Shown here piece by piece: positions 12,349 to 26,088 of a stretch of 64,000 nt of DNA (position 1 is the stretch's first letter; the number at the start of each line of letters is the position of its first letter). The DNA is taken from assembly GCA_036924085.1 (NCBI GenBank), contig JAVGWX010000004.1:10697416-10761415 (forward strand), in the 5' to 3' direction. Made by a program: the position numbers and the translations under genes. Below the pieces are notes generated by a model. That model was not told the origin of the DNA. It saw nothing but the letters and a program-made list of their open reading frames with translations, and did not search any database. The DNA comes from Ariolimax columbianus (lineage: Eukaryota; Mollusca; Gastropoda; Stylommatophora; Arionidae).

Positions 12349-15300
12349 ACTCTCTCTCTCTCTCTCTCTCTTTATCTCTCTCTATTTGTATATATAAATA
12401 TTCATTCATTCATCCATATATCTTTCTATGATTCTTTCTCTTTATTTATGGTTTTCACGTTCTTGCTTTATCTATCTCTCTGTTCTTGTTTTGTTGTCTC
12501 TCTTTTTATCTTGATTCCTGTATCTCTTGTAGCTAATCACAACAACCTTCTATCCGTCACAACCCTCTAGCCGTCACAACCTTCTAGCCGTCACAACCTT
12601 CTAGCCGTCACAACCTTCTAGCCGTCACAACCCCCAAACCGTCACAATCCACTAGCCGTCACAATCTTCTAGCCGTCACAACCTTCTAGCCGTCACAACC
12701 TTCTAGCCGTCACAACTTTCTAGCCGTCACAACCCCCAAACCGTCACAATCCACTAGCCGTCACAATCTTCTAGCCGTCACAACCTTCTAGACGTCACAA
12801 CCCACTACCCGTCACAAGTAATTAGCATTCACTACTAACAGCTGTCACAACTAACTAGCCGTAACAACTAATTAGCTGTTACAACTCCCATCCGTCACAA
12901 CTCCCATCCGTCACAACTCCCATCCGTCACAACTCCCATCCGTCACAACTCCCACCCGTCACAACCCACATCCATCACAACCCCCATCCGTCACAACCCC
13001 ATCCGTCACAACTACCATCCGTCACAACTACCATCCGTCACAACTCCCATCCGTCACAACTCCCATCCATCACAACTTCCATTCGTCACAACTCCCATCC
13101 ATCACAACTACCATCCGTCACAACTACCATCTGTCACAACTGCCATGCGTCACAACCAACTCTAATTATACACGCCCCCTCCCCCATTGTCCTCCACAGC
13201 TACGACCACCTCTAATTAGATACCCCCCCCCCCAACCGCCCCCCTCCCATTGTCCTCTACAGTCACGGTCAACTCTAATTAGACACCCCCCTCCCCTCCC
13301 AATTGTCCTCCACAGCCATGACCAACTCTAATTAGACACCCCATCCCAATTGTCCTCCACAGCCATGACCAACTCTAATTAGACACCCCATCCCAATTGT
13401 CCTCCACAGCCATGACCAACTGTAATTAGACACCCTCCCCCCCCCCTCCCAATTGTCCTCCACAGCCATGACCAACTCTAATTAGACACCCCATCCCAAT
13501 TGTCCTCTACAGCCATGACCAACTCTAATTAGACACCCCCCTCCCAATTGTCTTCCACAGCCATGACCAACTCTAATTAGACATCCCCCTCCCATGTCCT
13601 TCATAGCCATGACCAACTCTAATTAGACATCCCCCCCCTCCCAGTTGTCCTCCACAGCCATTACCAACTCTAATTAGACACCCCCCTCCCATGTCCTCCA
13701 CAGCCATGACCAACTCTAATTAGACACCTTTCCTCCCCTCCCAATTGTCCTCCACAGCCATGACCAACTCTAATTAGACACCCTTCCTCCCCTCCCAATT
13801 GTCCTCCACAGCCATGACCAACTCTAATTAGACACCCTTCCTCCCCTCCCAATTGTCCTCCACAGCCATGACCAACTCTAATTAGACACCCCCCTCCCAT
13901 GTCCTCCACAGCCATGACCAACTCTAATTAGACATCCCCCCCCCTCCCAATTGTCCTCCACAGCCATGACCAACTGTAATTAGACACCCCCTCCCAATTG
14001 TCCTCCACAGCCATGACCAACTCTAATTAGACTTTCCACAGTAATGACCAACTCTAATAGACACCCCCCTCCCAATTGTCCTCCACAGCCATGACCAACT
14101 CTAATTAGACAAATTGTCCTCCACAGCCATGACCAACTCTAATTAGACACCCTCCCCCCCTCCCAATTGTCCTCCACAGCCATGACCAACTCTAATTAGA
14201 CAAATTGTCCTCCACAGCCATGACCAACTCTAATTAGACACCCTCCCCCCCCTCCCAATTGTCCTCCACAGCCATGACCCATCTAATTAAACACCCCCTC
14301 CCATGTCCTCCACAGCCATGACCAACTCTAATTAGACACCTCCCCCCCCCCAATTGTCCTCCACAGCCATGACCAACTCTAATTCTAATTAGACACGCCC
14401 CCCTCCCCCCTCCCCTCCCCCCCCCCCGCCCCTCCCCAACCTATTTACTGATACTGCCCCCATCTCATGACATAAAAAGCGATCATGACCTGTCCGTCTC
14501 ACACAGAGAAATGCATGTACAGCGGCTTCTACACGAACACAAACACACAGGGTGTACAATCAAATGTACATAAACTATATTCATCGATTTCTAGAAATAA
14601 ACTAGCAACATGCTCAAATGTATAACTAAATGTTTCCGTTTTTAGGCCGACATGCCTGCGCATGATTTTACATGGCTCTTATTACCGTCACAGATTCCAT
14701 GAAAGTAGTACCAAATGCCAGATACTGAATAATTATATTTTGCGATCGGCCTCAAAAGTCATATTTTAGTGGCTTGTTTGATGAAAACTATATTGTGATC
14801 TTGTCAGCCATAGTTGAGAGGACATATTGAAACTCTCCTCCAAACTATGGAAAAGCAAATATCAGATCGATATGGGACATTTCATGATTTGCTAAAAACA
14901 ATACTTTTGTCTCTTTCTCTCGTTCGCTCGTTTTTTTGGTATTGATATTTCTTTCTGATAGTACCATCACGATTCGCTCCCATCAGGTTATTTTTATTAA
15001 TTAATTTGTTGGTTTGTTTGTGGTATGTTCATTCGTCGAGATGTAAATAGAATGATGTTTATACAGATCACATCCAGACACTTAAGAGATGATACGAGTG
15101 GGCAGTCGCTGGTAACAAAATAATGAATAATTGTGGACAAATATTTAACTGTAGTACAACTTCATTTAATGTAAAATTATGTAAAGATTCTCTAAAATAA
15201 GCAGAGAGAATCAACAATCAAATATTTTTTAAAAGGCCCAAATTATTCAGATTTAGAACTACCGGATTTGATGCATTGAAACGGTCAACTCTTTCTGATT

Positions 15301-18300
15301 TGTGTCTCCGATTTGATCCACACGAGACAGAGATGGTCGCCTCTGGAAACCAATAACAATGCCCTTTGACTACTCTTGGAATGCTGATTTCTGTAGCACT
15401 TTCTTTTACATGATAACATTGCTAGCCTCACGCACATAGTCTCTATAGTCTCTCTTTTATTCAAGATTAGGCGGCTTTCTGTTATTTGCTTAAAGTGATT
15501 CATTCGGGTCGAAAGGGTATGACTCTACACATTTACAATTGTGTCAAAAATGTGTCAAAAATGTGTCAAAAATAGAGAGGAACTGCTACACTTGCTAACT
15601 TGCAACATCCACTTGTTTGTTTTCTTGTTATTCTGATTTTTTATCTTCTTCTCGTTGTTCCTCTTGTTCTTCTTTATCTTCTTCTTCATCTTCTTTTTCA
15701 TCTTCTTCATCTTCTGGATCTCCTTCTTCATCTTCTTCATCATCATCTTCTATTATTATTTGTGTTTTACTTCTTCTTATTCTTCCTCTTGCTTTTCTTC
15801 TTGTTCTTCTTCATCTTATTCTTCCTCTTGCTTTTCTTCTTGTTCTTCATCTTATTCTTCCTCTTTCGTTTCTTTTTGTTCTTCGTCTGTATCTTCATTC
15901 TTTTCTTATTGTTCTTCTCCTTGTTCCTCTTCTTCATCTTCCTCTTCTAGTTTTTTTCTCTTCTTCTTCTTCATCTTCTTCTTCACCTTCTTCTTCATCT
16001 TCTTTTTCGTCGTCTTCTTCTTTCTTTTCATATTGTTTTTTCTTCTTGTTCTTCCTCTTGCTTTTCTTATTGTTCTTCTTCTTCTTGTTCTTCTTCATCT
16101 TCTTCTTCATCTTTTTCTTCTTGTTCTTCGCCTTGCTTTTGTTTTTGTTCTTCTTCATTTTCTTCTTCATTTTTGTTTCTTGTTCCTCGTCTTCATCTTC
16201 TTCTTCTAATTCTTTCTCTTCTTCTTCATCTTCTTTCTCTGGTTGTTCTTCTTCTCTGCCTTTTTCTTCGCGTTCTTCCTCTCATTCTTCATCTTGCTTT
16301 TTTTCCTTCATATTTTTGCTTTTCCACTCTGGTTCTTCTTCTTCATCTGGTTCTTATTTTTTGTTCTTCGTCTCGTTTTTTTTTTATCATCTTCTTTGTC
16401 TTCTTGTTCTTTTTTTTGGTTCTTAACCTTGTTCTTCCTCGTGCTTTTCTTCTTGTGATTATTATTTTTCTTTGTTCATCTTGTTCCTCACCTTGTTGTT
16501 GTTCTTCTTCTTATTCTTCGTGTTCTTCATCTTGTTGTTTCAACTGACACTCATGAACGCGAGTATGTTATTCTCTTTTCATCTAATTTATTGGTTGTTG
16601 CTTCTAGAGCTTTCTTTCAAACCAAGAATGGTGTTCCGCACACAGAAACCTTTTGCCAGTGTGAATGCCGGGTTATCAATACCACGAGTTGCGGTGTCTT
16701 CTACCTTAGACAGATTATACAAGAAACCACCTAAGATTGTTAGCTGCTGACAGACTGCCATAAAGGAAATAGTACATTTCAGGAGCAAATGCCTTCAATG
16801 TCAAACAAGCAGTAGGAACATTCGAATTGGTTGTTTCCCTTCGTGGCGCCAAACCAAGCATAGGGCAACCACTACAGCTGACCCTTTTACAGGAACCCTG
16901 TATCTCAGCATTTGTTGTGGTGGTTTAAATAGCATTACATGATGAAGTTGCAATTGACGACATGCATGGAAGGTTACATTGGGTACCACGTAGGTGTAAA
17001 ACTTGAGAAATACATGGACAATACAACCCAGAACATGGACAATACAACCCAGAACATGGACAATACAACCCAGAACATGGACAATACAACCCATAACATA
17101 GACAATACAACCCAGAACATGGACAATACAACCCAGAACATAGACAAAACAACCCAGAACATGGACAATACAACCCAGAACATGCGCAATACAACCCAGA
17201 ACATGGACAATACAACCCAGAACATGGACAATACAACCCAGAACATGGACAATACAACCCAGAACATGGACAATACAACCCAGAACATGGACAAAACAAC
17301 CCAGAACATGGACAATACAACCCAGAACATGGACAAAACAACCCAGAACATGGACAAAACAACCCAGAATATGGACAAAACAACCAAGAACATGGACGAT
17401 ACAACGCATAACATGGACAATACAACCCAGAACATGGACAAAACAACCCAGAACATGGACAAAACAACCAAGAACATGGACAATACAAACCAGAACATGG
17501 ACAATACAACCCAGAACATGGACAATACATACATAATTGAAGTATGTGATTTCTACTGATTGGCAAAGCCCAAAGTATTTGAGAGCAAACCGAAGCTCCT
17601 CACACAGAAAGCTGAGTCAAACATCTCTTGAGTATAATGGCTAAATGCATCCCAGTTTAAGAGATCTAGAAATGGCTTTGGACATGGTTTCTTTGAGCTA
17701 GACCACGGCATGGGTGAAAAGAAAGAACATTCTAGCAGCTTTGATCTACTTCATACATAGTTTCTATAAGACTTGCAGAAACTACATTAGGGCATTAGGT
17801 TGAATATGAAGAGTTCAGACTGGGACAGAACTTTTGCCATGCAGAAACTAGGGATGAATATAATTTAGACAAGGGTAGAGAAACTTCAAGAATTGTTCCA
17901 GGCTAGAAAAGTTGTATAGTTCCTCTGGACGCAACCCGTATGTGTAGTTCTTTTTCACGATGTAAGTTACGCAGGCTGGAGAATTAATAATTTGATCTCT
18001 TCCCTATACATGCTTCCAAATTGTATTGTGCTTTTCGGCTAATTGAGGCACACCAGTCCAAACTTCACTCGACCGGGAACTTAACACTGACTGTTGACTA
18101 GAACAACGGTGCCGAAGTGAAGTATGTTAATAAAACTCGAATTTCTGGTTCAAATCCACCACTAGAGAAGTCTTACCACTGCTGACGAAACAGGACTGGA
18201 TTCTCGATTCGCTGAACTTTTCATCGAACTTATGCCGCATCCAACGAAAAACTTCAGTTTCTTTTATCGAGCTAGAATAGTTGTACAAGTCAACGCTGGC

Positions 18301-21300
18301 TTTCTTTTCAAACTGACTGGGGAGGGCTGTCACTAGTTATGTCAAGTAACTCGGTGACAACAGTTTGGAACATTATTTGAACATTATATGAACAATTTTG
18401 TGTTTGATATTTTTACATGTAATTAATAATTATGTGTTGAATAAAGGTATGAATATAAATATGTCTAAATGATTGTAATACTAATAGCATAATAAGTATG
18501 ACTTCGACCGGCGTAAAGCAGGGGGGGGGGGGGGGGGGGGGGCGCGTTAACAATAACTAAGTGTGCGAGTGTGGAAGTGTTGTTGGTGTTAGTATAGGAA
18601 TAAATGCAATGTTGGAAGATGATGAAAACATTTTGTGTAGGTTGTGCAGAATAGAAGAGAGGCAGGCTCGAATGGAATGAGTGATTATGGCAAATGAGAA
18701 GAGATGGGGCGAGTTAGAAAAGAGTCAGAAAAAAAAAAAGAGAACCAAAGGAAAATTGAGGAAATACTAAAAAAGCTGCATTTGTATAGTAGCGATGATA
18801 AGGTAGATAGTCTTTCAGTGAAGTATGCAACTATAGAGGAGGGTTCAGTACTGATTGTAGGAGATTGAATTTTTCGGGAGGTTGGCAATCATTTGTCTAA
18901 AACAACATAAAATGTTTGAAAAAATGCATATTGGTGGTGCTAAAATTAAGGATATATAGGGGAAGATAAAGATAATAGGTGACAGAGCGAATAATCATGT
19001 TGTGGTAGTGGTAGGTAGAAACAATCTAAAGAGAGATGGTACAGAATTAATAATGCAAAGATACAAGAGTCTGTTGAGGACACTTAAAGAAATAAAGTAT
19101 ATTAAGGTCACCATGATGGGTATTTTATACAGAGAAGATGGGTCAGACTATCTATACAGTAAGAAAATAGGTATCAACCTCAGGTTGCAGGAGATGTGTG
19201 CAGATATGAATATAGATTTTATTGATGTGAAAATATACACATGTAAAATACTGTACCTGAACAGGTGTACATCTAAATGAGAAAGGGCAGCATGTTATAG
19301 CGAAGCATGTGTTTAATCATTGTATTACAAATTTAAACTAGCAAGGCCTATGAAATATGGGACTAAAGATAGTCCTACAATAGGGTGATATAGAGGATGT
19401 AGTCAAAGGGGAGAGTTGATGCCAGGGAAGTGTGAAACAAGTAGTGGAAAAGCAAATACAAAAATGAAAAAGCAATAGTAAACATTGGAAAATCCACAAA
19501 ATAAACTAAAATATATTTATGAAAATATGAGAAGCATAGTAAATAAAATAGAAGAATTGGAACTGTATGTACAAGAAAAAAAACAGATCTGAAAGGATTA
19601 ACAGAATCATGGGCATATGAGGACACTGCGATTGCGGATAGTGAACATAAAATTGAGGGATATTCAATGTTAAGGAAAGATATGGTAGTTGGGGACAAGG
19701 ATAAGGAAAGATATGGTAGTTGGGGACAAGGATAAGGAAAGATATGGTAGTTGGGGACAAGGATAAGGAAAGATATGGTAGTTGGGGACAAGGATAGGGA
19801 AAGATATGGTAGTTGGGGACAAGGATAAGGAAAGATATGGTAGTTGGGGACAAGGATAGGGAAAGATATGGTAGTTGGGGACAAGGATAGGGAAAGATAT
19901 GGTAGTTGGGGACAAGGATAAGGAAAGATATGATAGTTGGGGACAAGGATAAGGAAAGATATGGTAGTTGGGGACAAGGATAGGGAAAGATATGGTAGTT
20001 GGGGACAAGGATAAGGAAAGATATGATAGTTGGGGACAAGGATAAGGAAAGATTTGGTAGTTGGAGACAAGGATAGGGAAATATATGGTAGTTGGGGACA
20101 AGGATAGGGAAATATATGGTAGTTGGGGACAAGGATAGGGAAAGATATGGTAGTTGGGGACACGGCTAAGGAAGGATATGGTAGTTGGGGACAAGGCTAG
20201 GGAAATATATGGTAGTTGGGAACATGGCTAGGGAAAGATAGGGTAGTTGGGGACAATGCTAGGGAAATATAGGTTAGTTGGGGACAATTTTAAGGGAGGT
20301 GGCGTTTTATTATTCTGTATGAATTCCGTTAATATAACTATACAATACGATCTTTCATCTGGCAACAAAAATGAAAATGTATGAGAAGTAATAGATAGTG
20401 GGGGTGAAAAAAAACTGTGATTGGAGTATGCTACAACTGTTCATCAAGACCAAAAGAGGAAGTACAGTAGCTAATTAGTAACAAAAAAGACTAGTGCAGG
20501 TAAATTGTTATTAATGGTGGATTTCAATTCCTCGGATATAAAATCGGATATAGCAGAAGCACTGGTCGAGTCAAAACATTTTGCAAAGTGCTTAGAAGAA
20601 GCTATCAGAGGCAAAAACGCATTCGACCGAATATTTACTAAAGAGGACAATATGATTGAAAACGTTATCATTGGGGAACTTTGGCTCAAGTGCTCATCAG
20701 ATCATCCGTTGGGATTTTATAGCAAGGAGAGAAGTAAACATAAAATTCCGAGCATACGACTATTCTAAAACATGTTTAGAGGATGCGAGCCATACAATCT
20801 GGAAAGATATTATCAGAGGTATAGATGTTGAACAAGAGTGGGAGAGTTTCAAAACAGTTTTAGGACAACTAACAGTGGAATGTGTTCCATATAGGGAGGT
20901 AAACACCAAGCATAAAAAGTGGATAACTAGATTTGTAATTAAATGTAGAAGAGCTAAACATAAAGCAGGGAAAAATATATAGAGGCTGGTAAATCGAAAG
21001 AAACATTTAAAATACTTTGACAAGCAAAACATAGCTCAGAAAATGAATAAATCAGCAAAAATAGACTTCGAAAAAAATTACTAATAGGATCAAGACTGCT
21101 ATTAAAAGCTTCTTTTCTTAATTTAGAAATAAACAAAGAACGGAAGACAAGGACGGTCCTCTCACAGATAGCACAGGTAAAATAATAATAGAATATAGGG
21201 AGGCAGCTAATCTACTAAATCAATACTTTGACACAGTCTTCACAAAAGAGAACTGCTCCAAGATCCCATAGATATTTTCAAATGCGACAAGTATATAGTG

Positions 21301-24300
21301 GTAGTAAGATCAATCTGTATTACGGGGGAAATGGTTTTTAAAAAATTGGAGGGATTAAAAGCGGAAAAATGTCCAAGTCAAAATGGTATTCATATAAAAT
21401 TGCTGTTTGAAATTAAAGACCAACTAGCAAAACCATTGGCTATATTATGTTCTCAATCACGTGCAAAATGGGATTGTTCCAAGAGATTAAAAAGATGCAG
21501 AAGTGATCCCCTTATTAAAAAACGGAACAAAATCAGATCCAGCAAATTATAGACCAGTGAGTTTAACGAGCATAGTCTGTAGATTGTTAGAATCAATAGT
21601 CAAAGAACATTGTAATGCATCTAGACATGTTTAATCTAATCAGAAATAGTCAGCATTGGTTTACTAGAGAGATATCGTGCTTTACAAATCTATTGGAATT
21701 CATGGAGGAGGCTACTAAAATGATAGATAAGAGGGAGCCAGTAGATGTTATTTATTTAGATTTTGCAAAGTCTGATCATAAACAACTGCTGCCTTGCAGA
21801 TAGGCTGGGGACAGCCAAAGGCTAAGGAGGGCATCCCTACAGAAACGCCTGTTGAAATCGGATGCACGGGGCCGCAAGCCTAACAAAACAGTGCAACGTA
21901 AATCGCAGTATGATGGCAGTACAACCTATCAGAAAAACGCATGGCGCTCATCCTGCGGAGTCCCGCCAGGCAGCGATAGTGCCGGGCCTCACGCCTCGAA
22001 GGGGCCCACCCTTGACTACTGGTGGTCACCCACCCATGTGTCGTGGAGTCAAGGCACATGGCTATGGGGCAACTTCTATTGGCCAAAACCTCAAGACCCT
22101 CAAAATACTACAGTGGAATGCGGAGGGAGTCATTAACAAAAAACTTTCCCTAACACACCACCTGCATGAAGGTAAGATTGACGTGGCATGTATCCAGGAA
22201 ACGCACCTCAACAATAACCATAAATTCTCAATCAGAGGATACCAGACCTTCCGTCTAGATAGAGAAGGCCACAAAGGAGGGGTCCTGATACTGACCAGAA
22301 ACTGCATACCGAGTAGCGCGGTATCTGTCAATCACACCGGACAAGCAGAAATTGTAGGAGTTGACATAATGGCCCAAGAGACGAAGCTCCGCATTTTCAA
22401 TCTGTACGGACCACCAAATAGAGACCTATCGCTCTCGAGTATGGAGGTCAGAGACTCCAACTGCATAGTAGTTGGAGATTTCAACAGCCACTCGGAGAGA
22501 TGGGGATACTCTGACACAGACAGCAGAGGTGACGAAGTGGAAGATTGGGAGATAGATGCAAATCTCTCCCTAATCAATAGGCCGGAGGATAGCCCTAGCT
22601 TCTATTCAAGAACATGGCATACCACCTCGACTCCAGATTTGGCCTTCTCCACACAGGACATACACCATAAAATAGACCGCCAGGTGCTAAACCAACTGGC
22701 AGGTAGCGACCACAGGCCGATCAGACTAACCATTGACATGGAAGTAGGCCCACAGGAAACAAAACCGCTCCCACGTTGGAATTACAAACGAGCCGACTGG
22801 GACAGATTTGCAATCCTGACAGATGGGCTGTGTGAAACCATCAACACACGACACTCAAAAATGAAGCCCATGGTAGAGAGCCTAAGCAAGGCAATAATGC
22901 AAGCCGCCACTGAAACCATCCCAAGAGGAGCTAGGAAAAACTATAAGCCCTACTGGAATGATGAGTTGCAGAAAGTGGAAGATGCAGTAACAAATGCTAG
23001 GAACATGGCAGAGCGAGAAAAATCCATGGAGGCAAACATCGCCCTCAAAGCCGCCGCGGCGAAGTACAAACACACTCTCAGGCAAACAGCAAGAGAAAGC
23101 TGGAAAAATAAAACGGAAAGTCTAAACCTGGACAAAGACGGGAACAAGCTATGGAAGCTAGTCAGAGCCATGAACGACGAAACCCCGTCAAATAAACAAA
23201 TTACTATCAAGCAGGGCGAGAACTTGATCACATGTAAGAAAGCCGCTAACGCCTTTGTCGATCACTATGCCAGAGCAAACCACATCGAGGTCCCTGCAGA
23301 TAAGCATACAGACATTAGCGAAGAGCTAAAGGGACACGAAAACATAAATACGGCTCCTGAAGAGCACATGATGGCCAAACTAACAATGCGCGAAATGGAA
23401 GAGGCTATGAGAACACTAAAGAAAAGGAAATCTCCCGGAAAAGACGGGATCACAAACGAAATGCTGATGGGGCTGGGCCAAACAGCGAAGAGGAAATTAC
23501 TATCAGTCCTGAACCAAAGCTGGAAAAGGGGGATTGTACCCCAGGCATGGAAAGACGCAATACTGGTACCAGTACCAAAAACAGGAAAGGATAAAACAGA
23601 TCCAAATGGATACAGGCCCATCAGCCTACTGAGCTGTGTCGGCAAGCTGATGGAACGGATGATAAACACCAGACTGATGTGGCATCTGGAAGAAAAACGA
23701 ATACTAATTCCACAGCAAGCCGGCTTTAGACAGCACAGATCCACTGAGGACCAGGTCATCCTCATAGCCCAGCAGATAGAAGATGCCTACCAGGCACAGA
23801 AACACACAGTAGCTCTTTGGGTGGACCTGGAAAAGGCATTTGACAAAGTCTGGAAGGATGGACTTAGAGTCAAGCTAAGAAGAAGTGATGTCGGTGGGAA
23901 GATGTACAAGTGGATCAACCACTACCTCAAACAAAGAACGGCCAGAGTCCAAGTACAAGGGCAGATGAGCAAAAAGGTGACACTCGAGCAGGGAGTACCC
24001 CAAGGGGGAGTATTGTCACCCACACTCTTCCTGGTATATATAAACGATTTTACAGAGAATATACCAAGAAGAGTCCATAGCTCAATGTTTGCAGACGATC
24101 TGGCTATGTGGACCTCTGAAAAGAATCTCACCATAGCAAGAAATCGGATGCAGACGGCCCTAACATCGCTGGAAGAGTGGGCGAACTCATGGCTGGTCAA
24201 AATAAACGAGGAGAAAACCACATGCACAATATTCTCGCTTTCATTAAAACTCCAAAGTACCAAATTAAGTCTAAATGGCAAATTCCTGCAGCCAAACGAC

Positions 24301-26004
24301 AACCCAACCTATATGGGAGTCACATTTGATCGGCGCATGACATGGAAAAGTCAGATTGAGAGAAACCGAATGAAAGCCAGAGAAAGAATGGCAATCATGA
24401 GGAAACTTGCTGGCACAAGCTGGGGAGCAGACGAAGGCATACTAAAGAAACTGTATACTGGAAGAGTGAGACCAGTTCTCGAGTATGGCATTGCGGCATG
24501 GACAACAGCAGCGAAGGCGAACTTCGATAAAGTTAACAAACTTCAAAACCAAGCCATGAGAATTATAACAGGTGGCATGAAGTCAACGCCAATTGTAGAA
24601 CTTGAAAAGATTACAAAACTGCAATCCATGACCGATAGAAGAGACTGCAGAGCCCAGCTGCAGTCAGAGAAACTCCGAAGACTGACTGACCATCCAATGC
24701 ACCAGAGACTAAACAATTTGGGAAATGGGAAACTAAAGCGGAGAAACTTTGCAGAAATAGCCAAAGCAAAGATGCACGAAGATCCCATAAACGCACTAAC
24801 AACACCAAAACCCATCACTACTGTACGAAAACCTACCTGGAGGCAGGATATATTTCCAGAGGTGGTAGAAAATATACCAGGTATTGCAAACAAAAACTGC
24901 CAGACTGAAAAAGAAAGGAGAGATACTACCCTAAGCTTCATAACGAAAAGCTACCCAAGCATGGACTGGACCCATGCATACACCGACGGTTCTGTAACAA
25001 ACACTACACAGAACGGAGGGGCAGGAGCATTCCTGAACCTACCAAATGGCAGACAAATAACACTGTCACTCGCTACTGGTAAGTACACAAGCAATTTCAG
25101 AGCGGAGGCAGAGGCACTGAGGGCGGCAGTGGAAGAAATGGTGACACACAGTGAAAATGAGAGCCATATAGTCCTGCTGACAGATGCTCTCGCCGTATTC
25201 AAAGCGCTAAAAAGCCAGAAAAACACTGAGCTTAATGACTTAAGAGCAGCACTCTGCAAACTGTGCCAGCAGTCCGCACCAAAAAGGGTAGTGGTACAGT
25301 GGGTTCCGTCACACTGCAACATCCAAGGCAACGAGGAGGCAGACAGACTGGCAAAAGAAGGTGCAAGACTACCACAAACAGATACCAGTATGACGTACGA
25401 AGAGTCAAAACGGCTTATCAAAGCCAGATACATGAACAAATGGGAAACCGAACATACTGGTTACACCAAAAACGATGCCTATTACCAGTTGAACCGAAGA
25501 GAGCAGGTCGTTGTCTTCAGACTTCTCACTGGCCACAACAGACTGAGGTACCACCTATTCAACAAATTGAAGATAGGGTGTACCGACGAATGCCCGTGCG
25601 GTACTGGTAAAATGACCGCTGAACATCTGCTGCAGAACTGCCCGACATACGAGGATCAGAGAGAGCAGATGTGGCCATTACCAGTGGAACTGCAAGACAA
25701 GCTCTATGGCAGTGGCGAGAGCCTCAGGATGACCGCCGCTTTTTTCGAAAAAATAATGGTTACTGTCTGACTGCGTACGCAGAAGAAGAAGAAGAAGATT
25801 TTGCAAAGGCTTTTGAAAGAGTACCTCATCGAAGATTATTTAGAAAGTAAAAATCACACAGAATAGGTGGTGAAGTTGCCGAATTTTTTGACAGCTGTTC
25901 AACTGGAAAAAGGTAGTGAGTGGACATAAATAAGGAGTACTCTGAATGGTGTGACGTAAAAAGTGGAGTGCCACAGGGCTCGGTTTTGGGACATATATTG
26001 TTAT

Positions 26005-26088
<84 letters not shown>

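Noticed and set aside
15600..16550. Leu/Phe/Ser-rich and Lys/Glu-rich frames
   Set aside because: Translation of a TTC/GAA tract, without start context or conserved domain.
16939..17559. Open frames of about 200 codons with heptad-like MDNTTQN repeats
   Set aside because: They come from a 21-bp array that lacks stops in several frames on both strands. No flanking coding signal.
19375..20194. Proline/tyrosine-rich repeat proteins on the minus strand
   Set aside because: A 31-bp array inside a decayed LINE rotates through all frames; not a gene.
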